DNA of 64,000 nucleotides from Pigmentibacter ruber (GCF_009792895.1 NZ_WSSC01000001.1:62001-126000), one strand, 5' to 3'. Shown: positions 35,014 to 45,109, numbered from the stretch's first letter. Numbers and translations are program-made. Notes: generated from the letters alone by a model not told the origin.

Positions 35014-36249
35014 TTAAGGATTGCTAGAAGTTGGTTTTTCAAAAGCTTCTATTTTTTTCTTTACTTCATTTAGTTTTTCTTCAAATTTTTTAATTAACTC
35101 TGGAGTATCTTTGTGTACAGGAGAATCTTTAGCTCCGGCATAGGAGTTTTTCATGTACGCTAATTGAGCATTACGAAACGATAATTTACTTTTAATTTCT
35201 TCTAAATTACTTTCAGTAATATTATCAATTTTGCTTAAGGTATTATATAAATGTATATTACTTTCATTATCTAATTGTTCTTTTGATTTTATTTTAAGAA
35301 CATTAAATTGGACGATGCTAGGTTTTAGTTGGTCTTGTTTTTTAAATACTAAAAATACTTCTTTATTAAGATGGGGATTGTATGGGATTTTTTCAATATC
35401 TTTTTTTCCAAGAGTTTTTATGTCATTAAATTCTTTAAAACCTTTACAATTTTGAGTACTTTTTTCAAAAGATTTTTCTAACTGTTCAATATTAACACTT
35501 TCTCCTAAAATTAAATTTCCGCTCCCTTTTTCATTGATATGAATTTTACAATGACTATCAAAAAGAGGATTTTCAAAATCAATATAGTAGTAGTAATCTG
35601 CTGTATTTTCATTCTTTGCACTTCTAAAATTATTAGTTGTTAAGGTCGAAATATCCAATTTTTGCGAAACTTGAATATCAGCAATTTTAATACTTTCATT
35701 GCTCGTTAAGACAGAAGTTTGGGCAGAAATATTGTCATTTTTAAATTCGGAAATATAAAAGCTTAAATTATTATTGTTATTCACAATTTTAAGAAAGGCA
35801 GAAGATTTTGCATGTAGGTATAAAAAGTGTTTTTCACTTGCAGTTATGCTGACTGAAGATTTATTTGAACTACTTGAAGTAAGTTGTGTTTCACTCGCAT
35901 TATAGGTAGCATCTTTGGTAAATTCATCTTCACCAATTTTAAATTTTTCAAGGCTTAAGCGGCAAGAAGTATTATAAGGAATATCAATTTTCCCTTTTTT
36001 GGCATTTTTTACTTCAAAAGAATGGTTATAATTAACATTGTCACAATTCATTTTAAAAGAAAAATCAAAACCTTTTTGTTCTGTTCCGGAAATACTGTTG
36101 CTAGAGCTAAAAGAAATAGATTTAAACTCACCTTTAGTAAATTTATTTTTTTCTTCTTTTTTGGCAACGCCGCAGCTAACTAAAATTAATGGCAACGTTA
36201 AGCATGTTAGCTTTATTGCATTGGTTTGAATAAGCGAGTTTCTTCTCAT
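35014..36249 (-). CDS. Lipoprotein copy C of the near-identical trio
   Basis: A 411-residue protein with lipobox LVSC. Residues 1-200 match copies A and B almost exactly. The middle is again unique, with FRSAKNENTADYYYYIDFEN where the other copies have WRS/WRAT segments, and IEQLEKSFEKSTQNC. The extreme C-terminus is shared with copy B. The spacing of stops between copies (1379 and 1373 bp) shows a tandem duplication of about 1.38 kb. The gene follows copy D after 35 nt, so the whole array may be one minus-strand operon. Confidence 0.75.
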   Translation of the reverse strand: MRRNSLIQTNAIKLTCLTLPLILVSCGVAKKEEKNKFTKGEFKSISFSSSNSISGTEQKGFDFSFKMNCDNVNYNHSFEVKNAKKGKIDIPYNTSCRLSLEKFKIGEDEFTKDATYNASETQLTSSSSNKSSVSITASEKHFLYLHAKSSAFLKIVNNNNNLSFYISEFKNDNISAQTSVLTSNESIKIADIQVSQKLDISTLTTNNFRSAKNENTADYYYYIDFENPLFDSHCKIHINEKGSGNLILGESVNIEQLEKSFEKSTQNCKGFKEFNDIKTLGKKDIEKIPYNPHLNKEVFLVFKKQDQLKPSIVQFNVLKIKSKEQLDNESNIHLYNTLSKIDNITESNLEEIKSKLSFRNAQLAYMKNSYAGAKDSPVHKDTPELIKKFEEKLNEVKKKIEAFEKPTSSNP

Positions 36250-36284
36250 ATTAAATTCCTTTTCAAGCTATTAAATATAAATAA

Positions 36285-37523
36285 TTAATTGTTTTTAAAT
36301 TCATCCATTTTATTTTTTAGTATGGTTAACTGAACTTCAAATTTTTCAATCAATGCACTTGTAAACTCATGAATTTTAGAATCTTTTGCTCCTTCGTAAC
36401 TATTTTTTATGAATTCCAAAATTTTTGTTTGATGATTATATTGATTTTCAACTAGGGTTAGATTTTCAGGTGTTTTATTTAAAAATGCATAACTACGATT
36501 GATTGCTTGAAGTTGTTGTAAATCACTGTTGTTAATTTCTTTGTCTATTTGCTCTTTTGTTTTTATTTTAATCAATCCAAAATTAGGAACAAGACTATCT
36601 ACTTCTTGTTTTTTAAAAACTAGAAAAACTTCTTTATTTAAGTATTCGTTATATTTTATTAAAGTATTTTCATCTATTTTAATTTTACCTATATTCATTT
36701 TTATTAAAGTATTAAAATCTAGAAAATAAGGAAATTCAGAGCAATTTATTTCACTTTCAGTAAATACTTTTTCTAAATTATGAATACGGTAAGGTGCTTG
36801 TAATCTAAAATTATTGTTTTTGTTGACATGAACTTTACAATTATTTTTAAATTCAGTGTTAGATTTATCTACCGCATATCGATAATCAGCCTCTTGTGCC
36901 GAATTGATTGAGCGCCAAGCAAGATTTTTTGAAAGAAAATCTTTTAAATTTAATTCTTTTTTATGATGGCTCTGGTCAATTTTAATACTTTCTAAATTTG
37001 TTAAAACTGATGGATATTCATTTAAGTTACTTCCCTTAAACTCCGAAATATAAATACTTAAATTTTTATCAGTTTGCGAAATGATTAAAAACGCTGAGTC
37101 CTTTAAATTTTGGTAGAGATATTTTGCATTCTGCAACGTGATATTGGGTTGATTTTTAATACCTGTATCTACTAATATTTGTTTATCTGTATGTTTATTA
37201 TCAATAGAGTATATAGTTTCATTTATATTGAATTTATCTATATTTATACTACAATTATCATAACTTGGTAGTTCTAGATGAGAAGAACCGCTTGTAATAT
37301 CTAATTCTTTTTTAAGTTTAGAAATTTCGCATTGTAGTGAAATTTTTAGTTTAACATTAGTTATTTTTGAATCTGTTGAGTTAAAATTAGATTGAAGTGA
37401 AAAATTTATATTTTCACTTGATTTATTTTCAGGCTTAGTTTTCTTCCCACAACTGACAATTGATAAAGCAGACAGAGTTAATGATAAGATTTTAATAATA
37501 GAAGGTATTTTAATTTCTGGCAT
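36285..37523 (-). CDS. Lipoprotein, promoter-proximal member of the tandem family
   Basis: A 412-residue protein with lipobox IVSC (SCGKK). It is a clear but more distant paralogue of the trio: NLKDSAFLIISQTDKNLSIYI parallels the AKSSAFLKIV region, and YPSVLTNLESIKI and NKEVFLVFKKQ also align. It heads the minus-strand array. No Shine-Dalgarno is visible before its ATG. Function unknown. Confidence 0.7.
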   Translation of the reverse strand: MPEIKIPSIIKILSLTLSALSIVSCGKKTKPENKSSENINFSLQSNFNSTDSKITNVKLKISLQCEISKLKKELDITSGSSHLELPSYDNCSINIDKFNINETIYSIDNKHTDKQILVDTGIKNQPNITLQNAKYLYQNLKDSAFLIISQTDKNLSIYISEFKGSNLNEYPSVLTNLESIKIDQSHHKKELNLKDFLSKNLAWRSINSAQEADYRYAVDKSNTEFKNNCKVHVNKNNNFRLQAPYRIHNLEKVFTESEINCSEFPYFLDFNTLIKMNIGKIKIDENTLIKYNEYLNKEVFLVFKKQEVDSLVPNFGLIKIKTKEQIDKEINNSDLQQLQAINRSYAFLNKTPENLTLVENQYNHQTKILEFIKNSYEGAKDSKIHEFTSALIEKFEVQLTILKNKMDEFKNN

Positions 37524-37874
37524 TGGGAGGTCTCATTTACGTACAAGTTATAAACTATTAGATAAACTAAAATTTATCTAATAAATTAAATTAATTTTAA
37601 ATAATATATAATAAAATAAAATTCAAACATTTTGTAAAAAAATTAAATATCTATAAATTATAAAATTATTAAGTAACAAAACATTTTTTAGGAGTAATAA
37701 ATATAAGGTAAAATAGAGTATTAGACTGATTTGCGAATTTAAATGAAAATAATTCTCAAGTTTGCTTTATTTAATTATATTATATAAATAATAATTAAGA
37801 AAATGATGTTTCATTTTCTTAATGGTAATCATAGTTAAGCTAATGACTAAATTGTTATTATATAGGAATTTGTG
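37524..37874. other. AT-rich divergent region between the lipoprotein array and sdhA
   Basis: About 350 nt with no gene recognised. It must hold the promoters for the lipoprotein array and sdhA. Apart from TATCT-rich AT sequence near 37650 and an AGGA Shine-Dalgarno for sdhA at its right end, I see nothing specific. Confidence 0.5.
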
Positions 37875-39785
37875 ATGTTAAAAAATAATGTACCAAATGG
37901 ACATTTAGAAGACAAATGGAACAAACAGGTTTTTGAAAGCAAATTGGTTAATCCTGCCAATCGCAAAAAGTTTTCAATACTTGTCGTTGGTACTGGATTG
38001 GGAGGTGCATCTGCAGCCTCATCTTTGGCTGAAGCAGGATATAAAGTAACAGCATTTTGTCTACAAGATTCTCCTAGGCGCGCACATTCAATTGCCGCAC
38101 AGGGTGGTATTAATGCAAGTAAAAATTATAAAAATGATGGTGACTCCGTTTATCGCTTTTTTTATGACACAGTCAAAGGTGGTGATTATCGTGCGCGGGA
38201 AGCTGGGGTTTATAGGCTTGCGCAATTGTCAGGAAAAGTAATTGATCATTGTGTTGCATCTGGAGTTCCTTTTGCCAGGGAATATGGAGGAATGTTAGAC
38301 AATCGTTCCTTTGGTGGAACGCAAGTACAACGCACCTTTTATGCAAAAGGCCAAACAGGACAACAATTGTTACTTGGTGCTTATCAGGGAATGATGCGGC
38401 AAGTTGCAGAGAAAAATTTAAGAGTACATTATCGCAAAGAAATGCTTGATCTTATAGTCGTTAATAATAAAGCACGTGGTATTGTGGTGCGTGATTTAGT
38501 AACAGGTGAAATTGAAAGTTATTGTGCAGATGCTGTTGTTCTTGCAACAGGTGGTTATGCAAACTTATTTTATTTATCAACCAACGCCAAACCTTCGAAT
38601 GCAAGTGCAATTTGGCGTGCGTATAAAAGAGGAGCTGGTTTTGCAAACCCTTGTTTTACGCAAATTCATCCAACTTGCATTCCGATTGCTGGTAGCGAAC
38701 AATCTAAATTAACGTTGATGTCAGAATCATTAAGGAACGATGGAAGAATATGGGTTCCTCGCCTAGCAAATGATAAGCGTTCTCCCATAGAAATTGCAGA
38801 AACCGACAGAGATTATTTTTTAGAACGTATTTACCCAAATTTTGGAAACTTAGTACCTAGAGATGTCGCTTCTCGTGCTGTAAAAAGAATTTGTGATGAT
38901 GGTTTTGGAATAGGGCAGTCAGGACTAGCTGTTTATTTAGACTTTAAAGATAAAATTCATACTCAAGGCAAAAAATCTTTAGAAGATAAATATGGTAACT
39001 TGTTTCAAATGTATGAAAAAATTGTAGGTGATGATCCCTATAAAGTACCTATGAAAATTTATCCTGCTATTCATTATACTATGGGTGGTTTATGGGTAGA
39101 TTATAATTTAATGTCGAATATTCCTGGTTTGTTTGTCTTAGGCGAAGCAAATTTTAGTGAACATGGAGCGAATCGCTTAGGTGCCAACGCTTTGTTGCAA
39201 GGCTTAGTTGATGGTTACTTTATTTTGCCTGTCACTTTGGGAAATTACTTAGCCAGTACAAATATTGAACCTATGAAACAGAATGAAGTTGATGTTAGTA
39301 GTTATGTTAATGAAAATACTCAAAGGATAGAAAAACTTTTGCAAATTAAAGGAAATACCCTCGCCGATAATTTTCACGAACAATTAGGAAAACTAATGTG
39401 GAATGCATGTTCAATGGCAAGAACTAAAGAAAAATTACAGCATGCATTAGAAGAAATTCCAAAAATTAAAGCAGCCTTCTGGAATGATTTAAAATTACCA
39501 GCAACTGCAAACACATTGAATCAAGAGTTAGAAAAAGCAAATAGAATAGCAGACTATTTTGAACTTGCAGAATTAATGTGCCGCGATGCTTTAGCCAGAG
39601 AGGAATCATGTGGTTCTCATTTTCGTGAAGAGTTTCAAACAGAAAATGGCGATCCACAAAGAAATGATAAAGAATTTTGCCATATTGCTTGTTGGGTAAC
39701 AAATGGTGAGAATAAAGTACCTGAAAGAATTACAGAGCAATTAGAGTTTGAATACTGTAAGCCAGCGCAAAGAGATTATCGCTAA
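37875..39785 (+). CDS. sdhA: Succinate dehydrogenase/fumarate reductase flavoprotein subunit
   Basis: The 636-residue protein has the dinucleotide fold [12 protein letters not shown], the [12 protein letters not shown] motif whose His carries covalent [19 protein letters not shown] and the active-site arginine region [12 protein letters not shown]. The length and motif set fit the SdhA type found in Bacillus, epsilonproteobacteria and Bdellovibrio-like bacteria. It oxidises succinate in the TCA cycle with SdhB and a membrane anchor. Neither sdhB nor sdhC is adjacent, which is unusual. The ATG at 37875 is preferred to GTG 37872 because AGGA is then 8 nt away. Confidence 0.93.
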   Translation: MLKNNVPNGHLEDKWNKQVFESKLVNPANRKKFSILVVGTGLGGASAASSLAEAGYKVTAFCLQDSPRRAHSIAAQGGINASKNYKNDGDSVYRFFYDTVKGGDYRAREAGVYRLAQLSGKVIDHCVASGVPFAREYGGMLDNRSFGGTQVQRTFYAKGQTGQQLLLGAYQGMMRQVAEKNLRVHYRKEMLDLIVVNNKARGIVVRDLVTGEIESYCADAVVLATGGYANLFYLSTNAKPSNASAIWRAYKRGAGFANPCFTQIHPTCIPIAGSEQSKLTLMSESLRNDGRIWVPRLANDKRSPIEIAETDRDYFLERIYPNFGNLVPRDVASRAVKRICDDGFGIGQSGLAVYLDFKDKIHTQGKKSLEDKYGNLFQMYEKIVGDDPYKVPMKIYPAIHYTMGGLWVDYNLMSNIPGLFVLGEANFSEHGANRLGANALLQGLVDGYFILPVTLGNYLASTNIEPMKQNEVDVSSYVNENTQRIEKLLQIKGNTLADNFHEQLGKLMWNACSMARTKEKLQHALEEIPKIKAAFWNDLKLPATANTLNQELEKANRIADYFELAELMCRDALAREESCGSHFREEFQTENGDPQRNDKEFCHIACWVTNGENKVPERITEQLEFEYCKPAQRDYR

Positions 39786-39797
39786 AGTAATATTTTT

Positions 39798-40619
39798 CTA
39801 GTTGAACTTTTTTTTTAACTTTAGAAAGTTTTCATACATAATTTCTTTTTTCATGTGTTCATGGCTAGGTTTGTTGGAATGGCATTCATAGCAGAGTGTT
39901 TGTAAATTACTTTTACTATTATCATTCCTTTCTCCATTTATATGATGCACATGCAAAAAACTTAAATGTTCTTTTTCTCCCAAATAAATATTACATTCTT
40001 CACACTTAAAATTTTTAGATTTTTTGGTCTTAAAGCTTATTTCAGACCAATTTGAGGTGTAGTAGTTCAAAGGAGCCATATCGGATGTATATTTAGGTTT
40101 ACTTTTAACAAGATCTTTCGGAAATTTTTCATAGAACTTTTTTAGTGTAAATTCTCCGTCATTCCAATTAATATTCTTTAAGCAATAAGTACATACTTTC
40201 AAATTTACTAATGTAGCTTTCACCTCCCCGTTTTCAATTTCATTTATATGAAACATTTCATCTTCTCTTGTATGAATAACAAATCGGTTTGATTTGTTTT
40301 TTTGACGAAAATTTTTAACAGTATCACATTCTGTAATATGATATTTTGGATACTTATAGTTTTCTTTTTTAATATACTCTCTAATGTATAAAACTACTCT
40401 TTTATTATTTGCATATATTAAAGTATTATCATTATTTTTTATAACTAAGTCAAAATTCTCAATTTGTAAAATATTATCTTCTAAATTACTTTTAAAAAAA
40501 TTAATTTGTATTGGCGTATTTTTTTTTAAATTAAATTTAAAATCTTCTTGAACAGAAATGTTCAATTTATTAATAAGATTTTGCAACGGAGGAAATTGGT
40601 GAAAATCAATAAGTCTCAT
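39798..40619 (-). CDS. zorE: HNH endonuclease, candidate Zorya type II effector ZorE
   Basis: The C-terminal domain is an HNH nuclease with two Cys pairs (C206/C209 and C243/C246) around LHVHHINGERND (H225, H226), N238 and H247. The N-terminal 140 residues are unlike common HNH proteins. The ATG at 40619 overlaps the upstream gene's stop as ATGA, so it is translationally coupled to the MotB-like gene; an ATG at 40637 is the alternative. In type II Zorya the third protein after ZorA and ZorB is an HNH nuclease, ZorE. Context, order and domain all match, though sequence alone would give only the nuclease call. Confidence 0.75.
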   Translation of the reverse strand: MRLIDFHQFPPLQNLINKLNISVQEDFKFNLKKNTPIQINFFKSNLEDNILQIENFDLVIKNNDNTLIYANNKRVVLYIREYIKKENYKYPKYHITECDTVKNFRQKNKSNRFVIHTREDEMFHINEIENGEVKATLVNLKVCTYCLKNINWNDGEFTLKKFYEKFPKDLVKSKPKYTSDMAPLNYYTSNWSEISFKTKKSKNFKCEECNIYLGEKEHLSFLHVHHINGERNDNSKSNLQTLCYECHSNKPSHEHMKKEIMYENFLKLKKKFN

Positions 40620-41359
40620 TTTATTTTTTCCAAACAATTTTTTGCTTGATTTTTTGTAAAGCTTTCTAATTCACAAGCAATTTTAGGATCTGGTAGTAAG
40701 TTAGTTTTGAATTCTACTCTTTGCGAAGCTAAAAAATCAATCTCATTGTTACTTTCTTTTTTGATAGGTCTTGATGATGAAAGTCCATTTGCAGTTAGTT
40801 TCTCTTTAAGCCATTTAAAATTATTTTTATTTTGAATAATAGGAGAATTAATTGATAAAATAAATTCAAGTGTAGACCTTGCTCTAGCTTGTGACAAAGC
40901 CATATTTTTAATATAAGCATCTAAATCACTTTTTGCATCTGACCAATAGGGTGAAGTATGTCCTTCAATTCGTATTTCTAAAATATATTTTTTATAAGGT
41001 TCTTTTAGTAATATTGAAAGATACTTTGGGAAAAAATCAGTTAAATATTTTTTGAATGATTCATTCAGTTCATGACTGCCTGTATGAAAAGAATTTCCAG
41101 GAAATCTAAAATCTGTATTTCCTAGATAAATAGCACCATATTTTGATGATTCATTTGCAAAATTTTTACTAAAATCACTTGCCAAATCAGTTCTTGCACC
41201 TTGAAAATCTTGGGCTAATTGAATGGCAACTTTAGCTCTTGATTGTAGCTCAATGATACAAATTAATGATAAAAGGAGAAACACACACATTAAACCAGTC
41301 ATCATATCGCTTAAAGGAATCCAATGGGATTGTTTAGATTCAGAATTTTCAGATAGCAT
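40616..41359 (-). CDS. zorB: ZorB, MotB/OmpA-like stator protein of a Zorya system
   Basis: The 247-residue protein has a short cytoplasmic N-terminus and one membrane helix (about 17-38) with Asp18 in IPLSDMMTG, the position used for ion binding in MotB-type stators. A periplasmic OmpA-like peptidoglycan-binding domain follows, with EGHTS at 132-136 and SQARARSTLEFIL. It lies 2 nt after the MotA-like gene. ZorB partners ZorA to form an ion-driven inner-membrane complex that senses phage. Confidence 0.8.
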   Translation of the reverse strand: MLSENSESKQSHWIPLSDMMTGLMCVFLLLSLICIIELQSRAKVAIQLAQDFQGARTDLASDFSKNFANESSKYGAIYLGNTDFRFPGNSFHTGSHELNESFKKYLTDFFPKYLSILLKEPYKKYILEIRIEGHTSPYWSDAKSDLDAYIKNMALSQARARSTLEFILSINSPIIQNKNNFKWLKEKLTANGLSSSRPIKKESNNEIDFLASQRVEFKTNLLPDPKIACELESFTKNQAKNCLEKIK

Positions 41360-41361
41360 TA

Positions 41362-42789
41362 TTAATTCACCCTATTGATATTTTCAGGTTTGATTTCTTC
41401 GATAGCGTGTAAAATATTTTTAAAATTATCAGTTATAGATGAATTAATAGTAGAGTAGTCACTAACGAATTTTTCAGATAAAGATGCCATTAAACGTCCT
41501 AGGGTTTCAAGAGATTTGTTTAGTTCTGTCTCTAATGCAGTATCTAATATTTTTACTTTATTAGCCATATCTTCTGTAATTTGTTTCACATGTGAAGATA
41601 ATTCTTTTTGATTTATTTTTACCGTCTCAGTAAGAATTTCCTTCATTTCATTGTGCGTATTTTGTAAACCTAAAACTAATGTTTTTTCATGCGACTCTAT
41701 GGTAGAAAAAATTCGTTGCATATTTAAGTCAAGATTAGATATTAAATCATTCGTTTTTTTAGAAAATTCAGGCACAATATTACTGATAGGTATGATAGCA
41801 TCTGATAAGTTTTTATGAGCTTGCATAGCAGAATGAAAATTTTGCTGTAAATTTTCTATCATAGAATTAAATTCGTTTGAAATATTGCTCAATATTTTTG
41901 TATTTGTAGCTATTTCAGAAAAATATTTTGATGCCAATTGCATATCTTCAGTCATTTGTGTTTGTGAGATACGCATTATAGCTAGTTCATCTTTGTATTG
42001 ATTTTGCCAACTAACTAAATCTTTTACTGCATAATTAAGTTCTTTAAAATTTTCTCCAAATTGACTAGTTATATTTGTATTAAAATCTTTTACAACTTTA
42101 TTAAGAGCATCAATAATTGTACTTGAACTGCTTTTAACTAATTGATCTGAAAAATTAGATAAGTTTTTAATAACTTCATTCATTTTTTGTTCAACGGAAA
42201 TATTTTGCTTAGAAAAGCAAAGATTAACTTCATTTCTAAGTAATTTTAATTCATCTACAATAGCAATATTACTATTTTGAGTTAAATTTTCATTTAAATT
42301 TTTAAATTCATTTATTAATACACTCATGTTGTTTTTATTTTCTGCTAATTTCTCTTTTTCAGAAATACTCTTGTGCTTAAATTTAATAACTAATGCTGCA
42401 ATTACGCCTACAGCCGATGAAATAAAGGAAAGAGTAACACTAGTTATGATTGAAGGTATTTTAGAAAAAAGATCTGCATTTTCTTTTTCAAGTATAGACA
42501 TTTTTGCAATTGGAAAGAAACCAAAAATTAGACCAATAAAGCAACCTGCTATACCAATAGTCGTAAGAACTTCTGGAGCATGAGATTCAGTAAATTTATC
42601 AAAATTATTGAAAAATGAAAAGCAAAGATAAAATATTAATAGTGTTGTCATTAAAGTGATAGCTAAATGAAGTGTTGTGAAAATATCAATTTTAATAATT
42701 ATTGCAAAAATTATTAGAAAAAAAATAGGTAAAAAGAAAAATAAAAAATTTTTTTTATTAACTTCAAAATTTAAATATTTAATAATCAC
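41362..42789 (-). CDS. zorA: ZorA, MotA/ExbB-like motor protein with long coiled-coil tail
   Basis: Hydrophobic helices lie at about 15-32, 36-58, 74-95 and 112-136. The conserved channel block includes EVLTTIGIAGCFIGLIFG and SVTLSFISSAVGVIAAL. The remaining 335 residues are predicted coiled coil with no enzyme motif. This is the form of ZorA, in which a MotA-like motor carries a long intracellular tail that transmits the signal to the effector. At 475 residues it suits type II, whose tail is shorter than that of type I. First gene of the operon. Confidence 0.78.
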   Translation of the reverse strand: MIIKYLNFEVNKKNFLFFFLPIFFLIIFAIIIKIDIFTTLHLAITLMTTLLIFYLCFSFFNNFDKFTESHAPEVLTTIGIAGCFIGLIFGFFPIAKMSILEKENADLFSKIPSIITSVTLSFISSAVGVIAALVIKFKHKSISEKEKLAENKNNMSVLINEFKNLNENLTQNSNIAIVDELKLLRNEVNLCFSKQNISVEQKMNEVIKNLSNFSDQLVKSSSSTIIDALNKVVKDFNTNITSQFGENFKELNYAVKDLVSWQNQYKDELAIMRISQTQMTEDMQLASKYFSEIATNTKILSNISNEFNSMIENLQQNFHSAMQAHKNLSDAIIPISNIVPEFSKKTNDLISNLDLNMQRIFSTIESHEKTLVLGLQNTHNEMKEILTETVKINQKELSSHVKQITEDMANKVKILDTALETELNKSLETLGRLMASLSEKFVSDYSTINSSITDNFKNILHAIEEIKPENINRVN

Positions 42790-43574
42790 TTAATAATGTC
42801 CTCTAAAATAAAATATGCTTCCCAAAAAATATTAAGTTAATAAGGAAATACTATAATTCCTATTACATCTTTATTAATCTATATCGTAAATTCCTATTTT
42901 ACAATTTTATTAATTCATAAAAAAATTTCTATGATTATTTCATTTTTTGAAATATCTATTTTATTATAATTAAAGACCTCATTATCTAAAAAATATTGAA
43001 ATTTATTTACATTAAATAAATTTAGAAGCTAAGATAATATATTATTACTTGATTTTAATGAATTTGACTTTTCATTACTATTAATAACAGTTATTTTTTC
43101 ATTTATTTTTAAAGAGGCTAGTTTATTTCTTTTTAAAAATAATGTGTATGGACAAAAAAATAAGCAAAGGATAGGTATATAAAATTTGTAAAAAGTATGC
43201 ATAATTACTCCAAAAAATTATTTAATATCCTATAATAAAAATATTTCAAGTTCCTAAAAAATTATTTTTTTCTTACGTATCTTCTTATAAAGTAGAAAAA
43301 AAATAGAATATTTCTAACGTATTATCTAATAATTTAAATTTATTGATTAATTTTATTTAATTTTTATTAATAAATTTAATTTCTTATAGTTAGAAATTTA
43401 TCTATCCTAAAAAAATAATTTTGAATTAAAAATATCTATAAAATATTTATCTTTTATTAATTGCAATTTATTATAATTTAAAATAGAGAAATTTTACTTG
43501 CATTAATTATATTTTGTTGAGCAAGATTTTTTCATAAAATTTAATATTATTGTTTAATTTTAAAGAGGTATTTA
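42790..43574. other. AT-rich region between zorA and the astacin gene
   Basis: About 785 nt that is mostly A and T. Beyond the 57-codon frame it contains one exact TATCTAAAAAAT at 42983-42994, on the plus strand. No RNA gene or other coding signal was seen. Confidence 0.5.
43029..43202 (-). CDS. Small hydrophobic peptide upstream of zorA (tentative)
   Basis: A 57-codon frame starts at ATG 43202 with GGAG 5 nt before it. Its N-terminus is one hydrophobic stretch (about residues 4-23, with two Cys) followed by a Lys/Asn/Ser-rich tail, as in a small membrane peptide. It lies on the same strand as the Zorya genes but 240 nt upstream, so it need not share a transcript. No family is recognised. 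Confidence 0.35.
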   Translation of the reverse strand: MHTFYKFYIPILCLFFCPYTLFLKRNKLASLKINEKITVINSNEKSNSLKSSNNILS

Positions 43575-44312
43575 GTGAAGAATATATTTAAATATTTTAT
43601 CTTACTTAATTTTTTTATTATTTGTTTTAGTGGAAATGCATATTATTCAGAGGAAAGAAACATAATTCAGAAATCAGCTCCAGTTGAACAAACAAGTTTT
43701 TGGCCAAGTGGTATTGTTTACTATATAATTGATGATGTATTTACAATGGAAGATAAAGAAAAAATACGGCATGCTATGGATGAAATTTCTTCAATTAATG
43801 AAAGAATTCGCTTTGAACCACGTGAAGACCAAATATACGGATGTTCTTCTTTTCCACCAAAATGTTATGGGTATGCAAATGCCAATCAGCCCAATTACAT
43901 TCACATTGTAAAAAATGGTTGGTGTTGGAGTTATGTAGGAATGATAGGTGGAAAACAAGAATTATCTCTTGGTTTTTCTAATACTAAGACGTGTCTTACT
44001 CATGGTACTATTTTGCATGAATTGATGCATGCACTAGGATTTCATCACGAGCAATCAAGATTTGATAGAGATCAATTTATAAATATAGATGATTCCAATA
44101 TTGAGGATGATGATAAAAAAAACTTTAAGAAAAATGAGCAACACACTACTCGCTTTGGAGAATACGATTTTCAATCAATAATGCATTATGGTAGTTATGA
44201 TTGTGCAAAAGACACAAAAAAACCAGTTTTGTCGAAAAAAGATGGCAGTTTGTTAACGAAAAATTACAAACTAAGCGAAGAAGATAAAAAAGCTTTACTT
44301 TTAGCTTACTAA
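43575..44312 (+). CDS. Secreted astacin-family (M12A) zinc metalloprotease
   Basis: A 245-residue protein with a signal peptide (about 1-22) and the astacin zinc signature HELMHALGFHHE (H148, E149, H152, H158), followed by the Met-turn SIMHYG at 201-206 whose Tyr is the extra ligand. There is almost no propeptide. Cys residues at 90, 97, 117, 140 and 210 could form disulfides. Start GTG has AGAGG 7 nt upstream. Such enzymes degrade host or prey proteins, which would suit a host- or prey-associated lifestyle (inference). Confidence 0.9.
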   Translation: MKNIFKYFILLNFFIICFSGNAYYSEERNIIQKSAPVEQTSFWPSGIVYYIIDDVFTMEDKEKIRHAMDEISSINERIRFEPREDQIYGCSSFPPKCYGYANANQPNYIHIVKNGWCWSYVGMIGGKQELSLGFSNTKTCLTHGTILHELMHALGFHHEQSRFDRDQFINIDDSNIEDDDKKNFKKNEQHTTRFGEYDFQSIMHYGSYDCAKDTKKPVLSKKDGSLLTKNYKLSEEDKKALLLAY

Positions 44313-44458
44313 ATTTCCTTTAAAATTTAGAAGTAGTATTTCTGAATTTTAGAATAATATTTATTTTATTTAATCCAATTCTTAGAAAAAAAGTAAAAAT
44401 TAAAGGAATAAAATTATTATAAATTGATCTAAAAAAACATTTTACATACTCAATATAT

Positions 44459-44908
44459 TTATGCATTAAATCCACATTTTTTTTCTATTTCAGAAGAATA
44501 ATTTTTATCTTTTATTTCATTTAAGTAATACTTTTGTTTGCTGTCAAGAAATTCAATGGATAAATTTGGATACATATCAATGTTAATAAGAGTTTTATAA
44601 TTCAAAAAGCTTACTTGAATTTTAGATTCATCAATAAATTTATACTTATGAAATTTCTTTTCAACAATATTAATATCTTTTATGCTTACAACGCATGTTT
44701 TTAAATCAGAGATGTTAAAAAAATAAAAAGTAGGGTTTTTATTTTTTTCACTTTCAACTTCCCAAATTTTATAGCGAATATGATTAGCAATGGTTGCTGA
44801 ATGGCTTTTTTTATTTACAGTATTGTTTTTCATATTACTGCTTCCCTTTGAGCCGCAGCTTGCAATGAAAAGAAGTAATAAACTTGAAACGTACTTTTTA
44901 TTAATCAT
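44459..44908 (-). CDS. Small lipoprotein of unknown function
   Basis: A 149-residue protein with lipobox IASC (SCGSKGS), then a Lys/Ser/Asn-rich linker and a compact beta-rich domain with two Cys (near residues 84 and 146) that could pair. It is monocistronic. It does not align clearly with the tandem lipoprotein family. Confidence 0.65.
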   Translation of the reverse strand: MINKKYVSSLLLLFIASCGSKGSSNMKNNTVNKKSHSATIANHIRYKIWEVESEKNKNPTFYFFNISDLKTCVVSIKDINIVEKKFHKYKFIDESKIQVSFLNYKTLINIDMYPNLSIEFLDSKQKYYLNEIKDKNYSSEIEKKCGFNA

Positions 44909-45109
44909 TTTAATCCTTTAAGAGTTTATTGTTTAAAAAATAATTATTATTTAAACACGTTCCTAAATATCTCGTATTTTTAATGATGAAAAGTAACTAA
45001 AAAAATATTTTTTAATGAGTGATTATCTAAAAAATATGCTTTAATAATAATTTTGTAGTTTTTTAAATTTGCAGTATAGATTTTTATTCTTCATTCATGT
45101 GGAGGTATC

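Noticed and set aside
37500-37523. A strong Shine-Dalgarno-like GGGAGGTCTC on the plus strand near the array's first gene
   Set aside because: It is on the opposite strand to the lipoprotein gene and no plus-strand frame follows.
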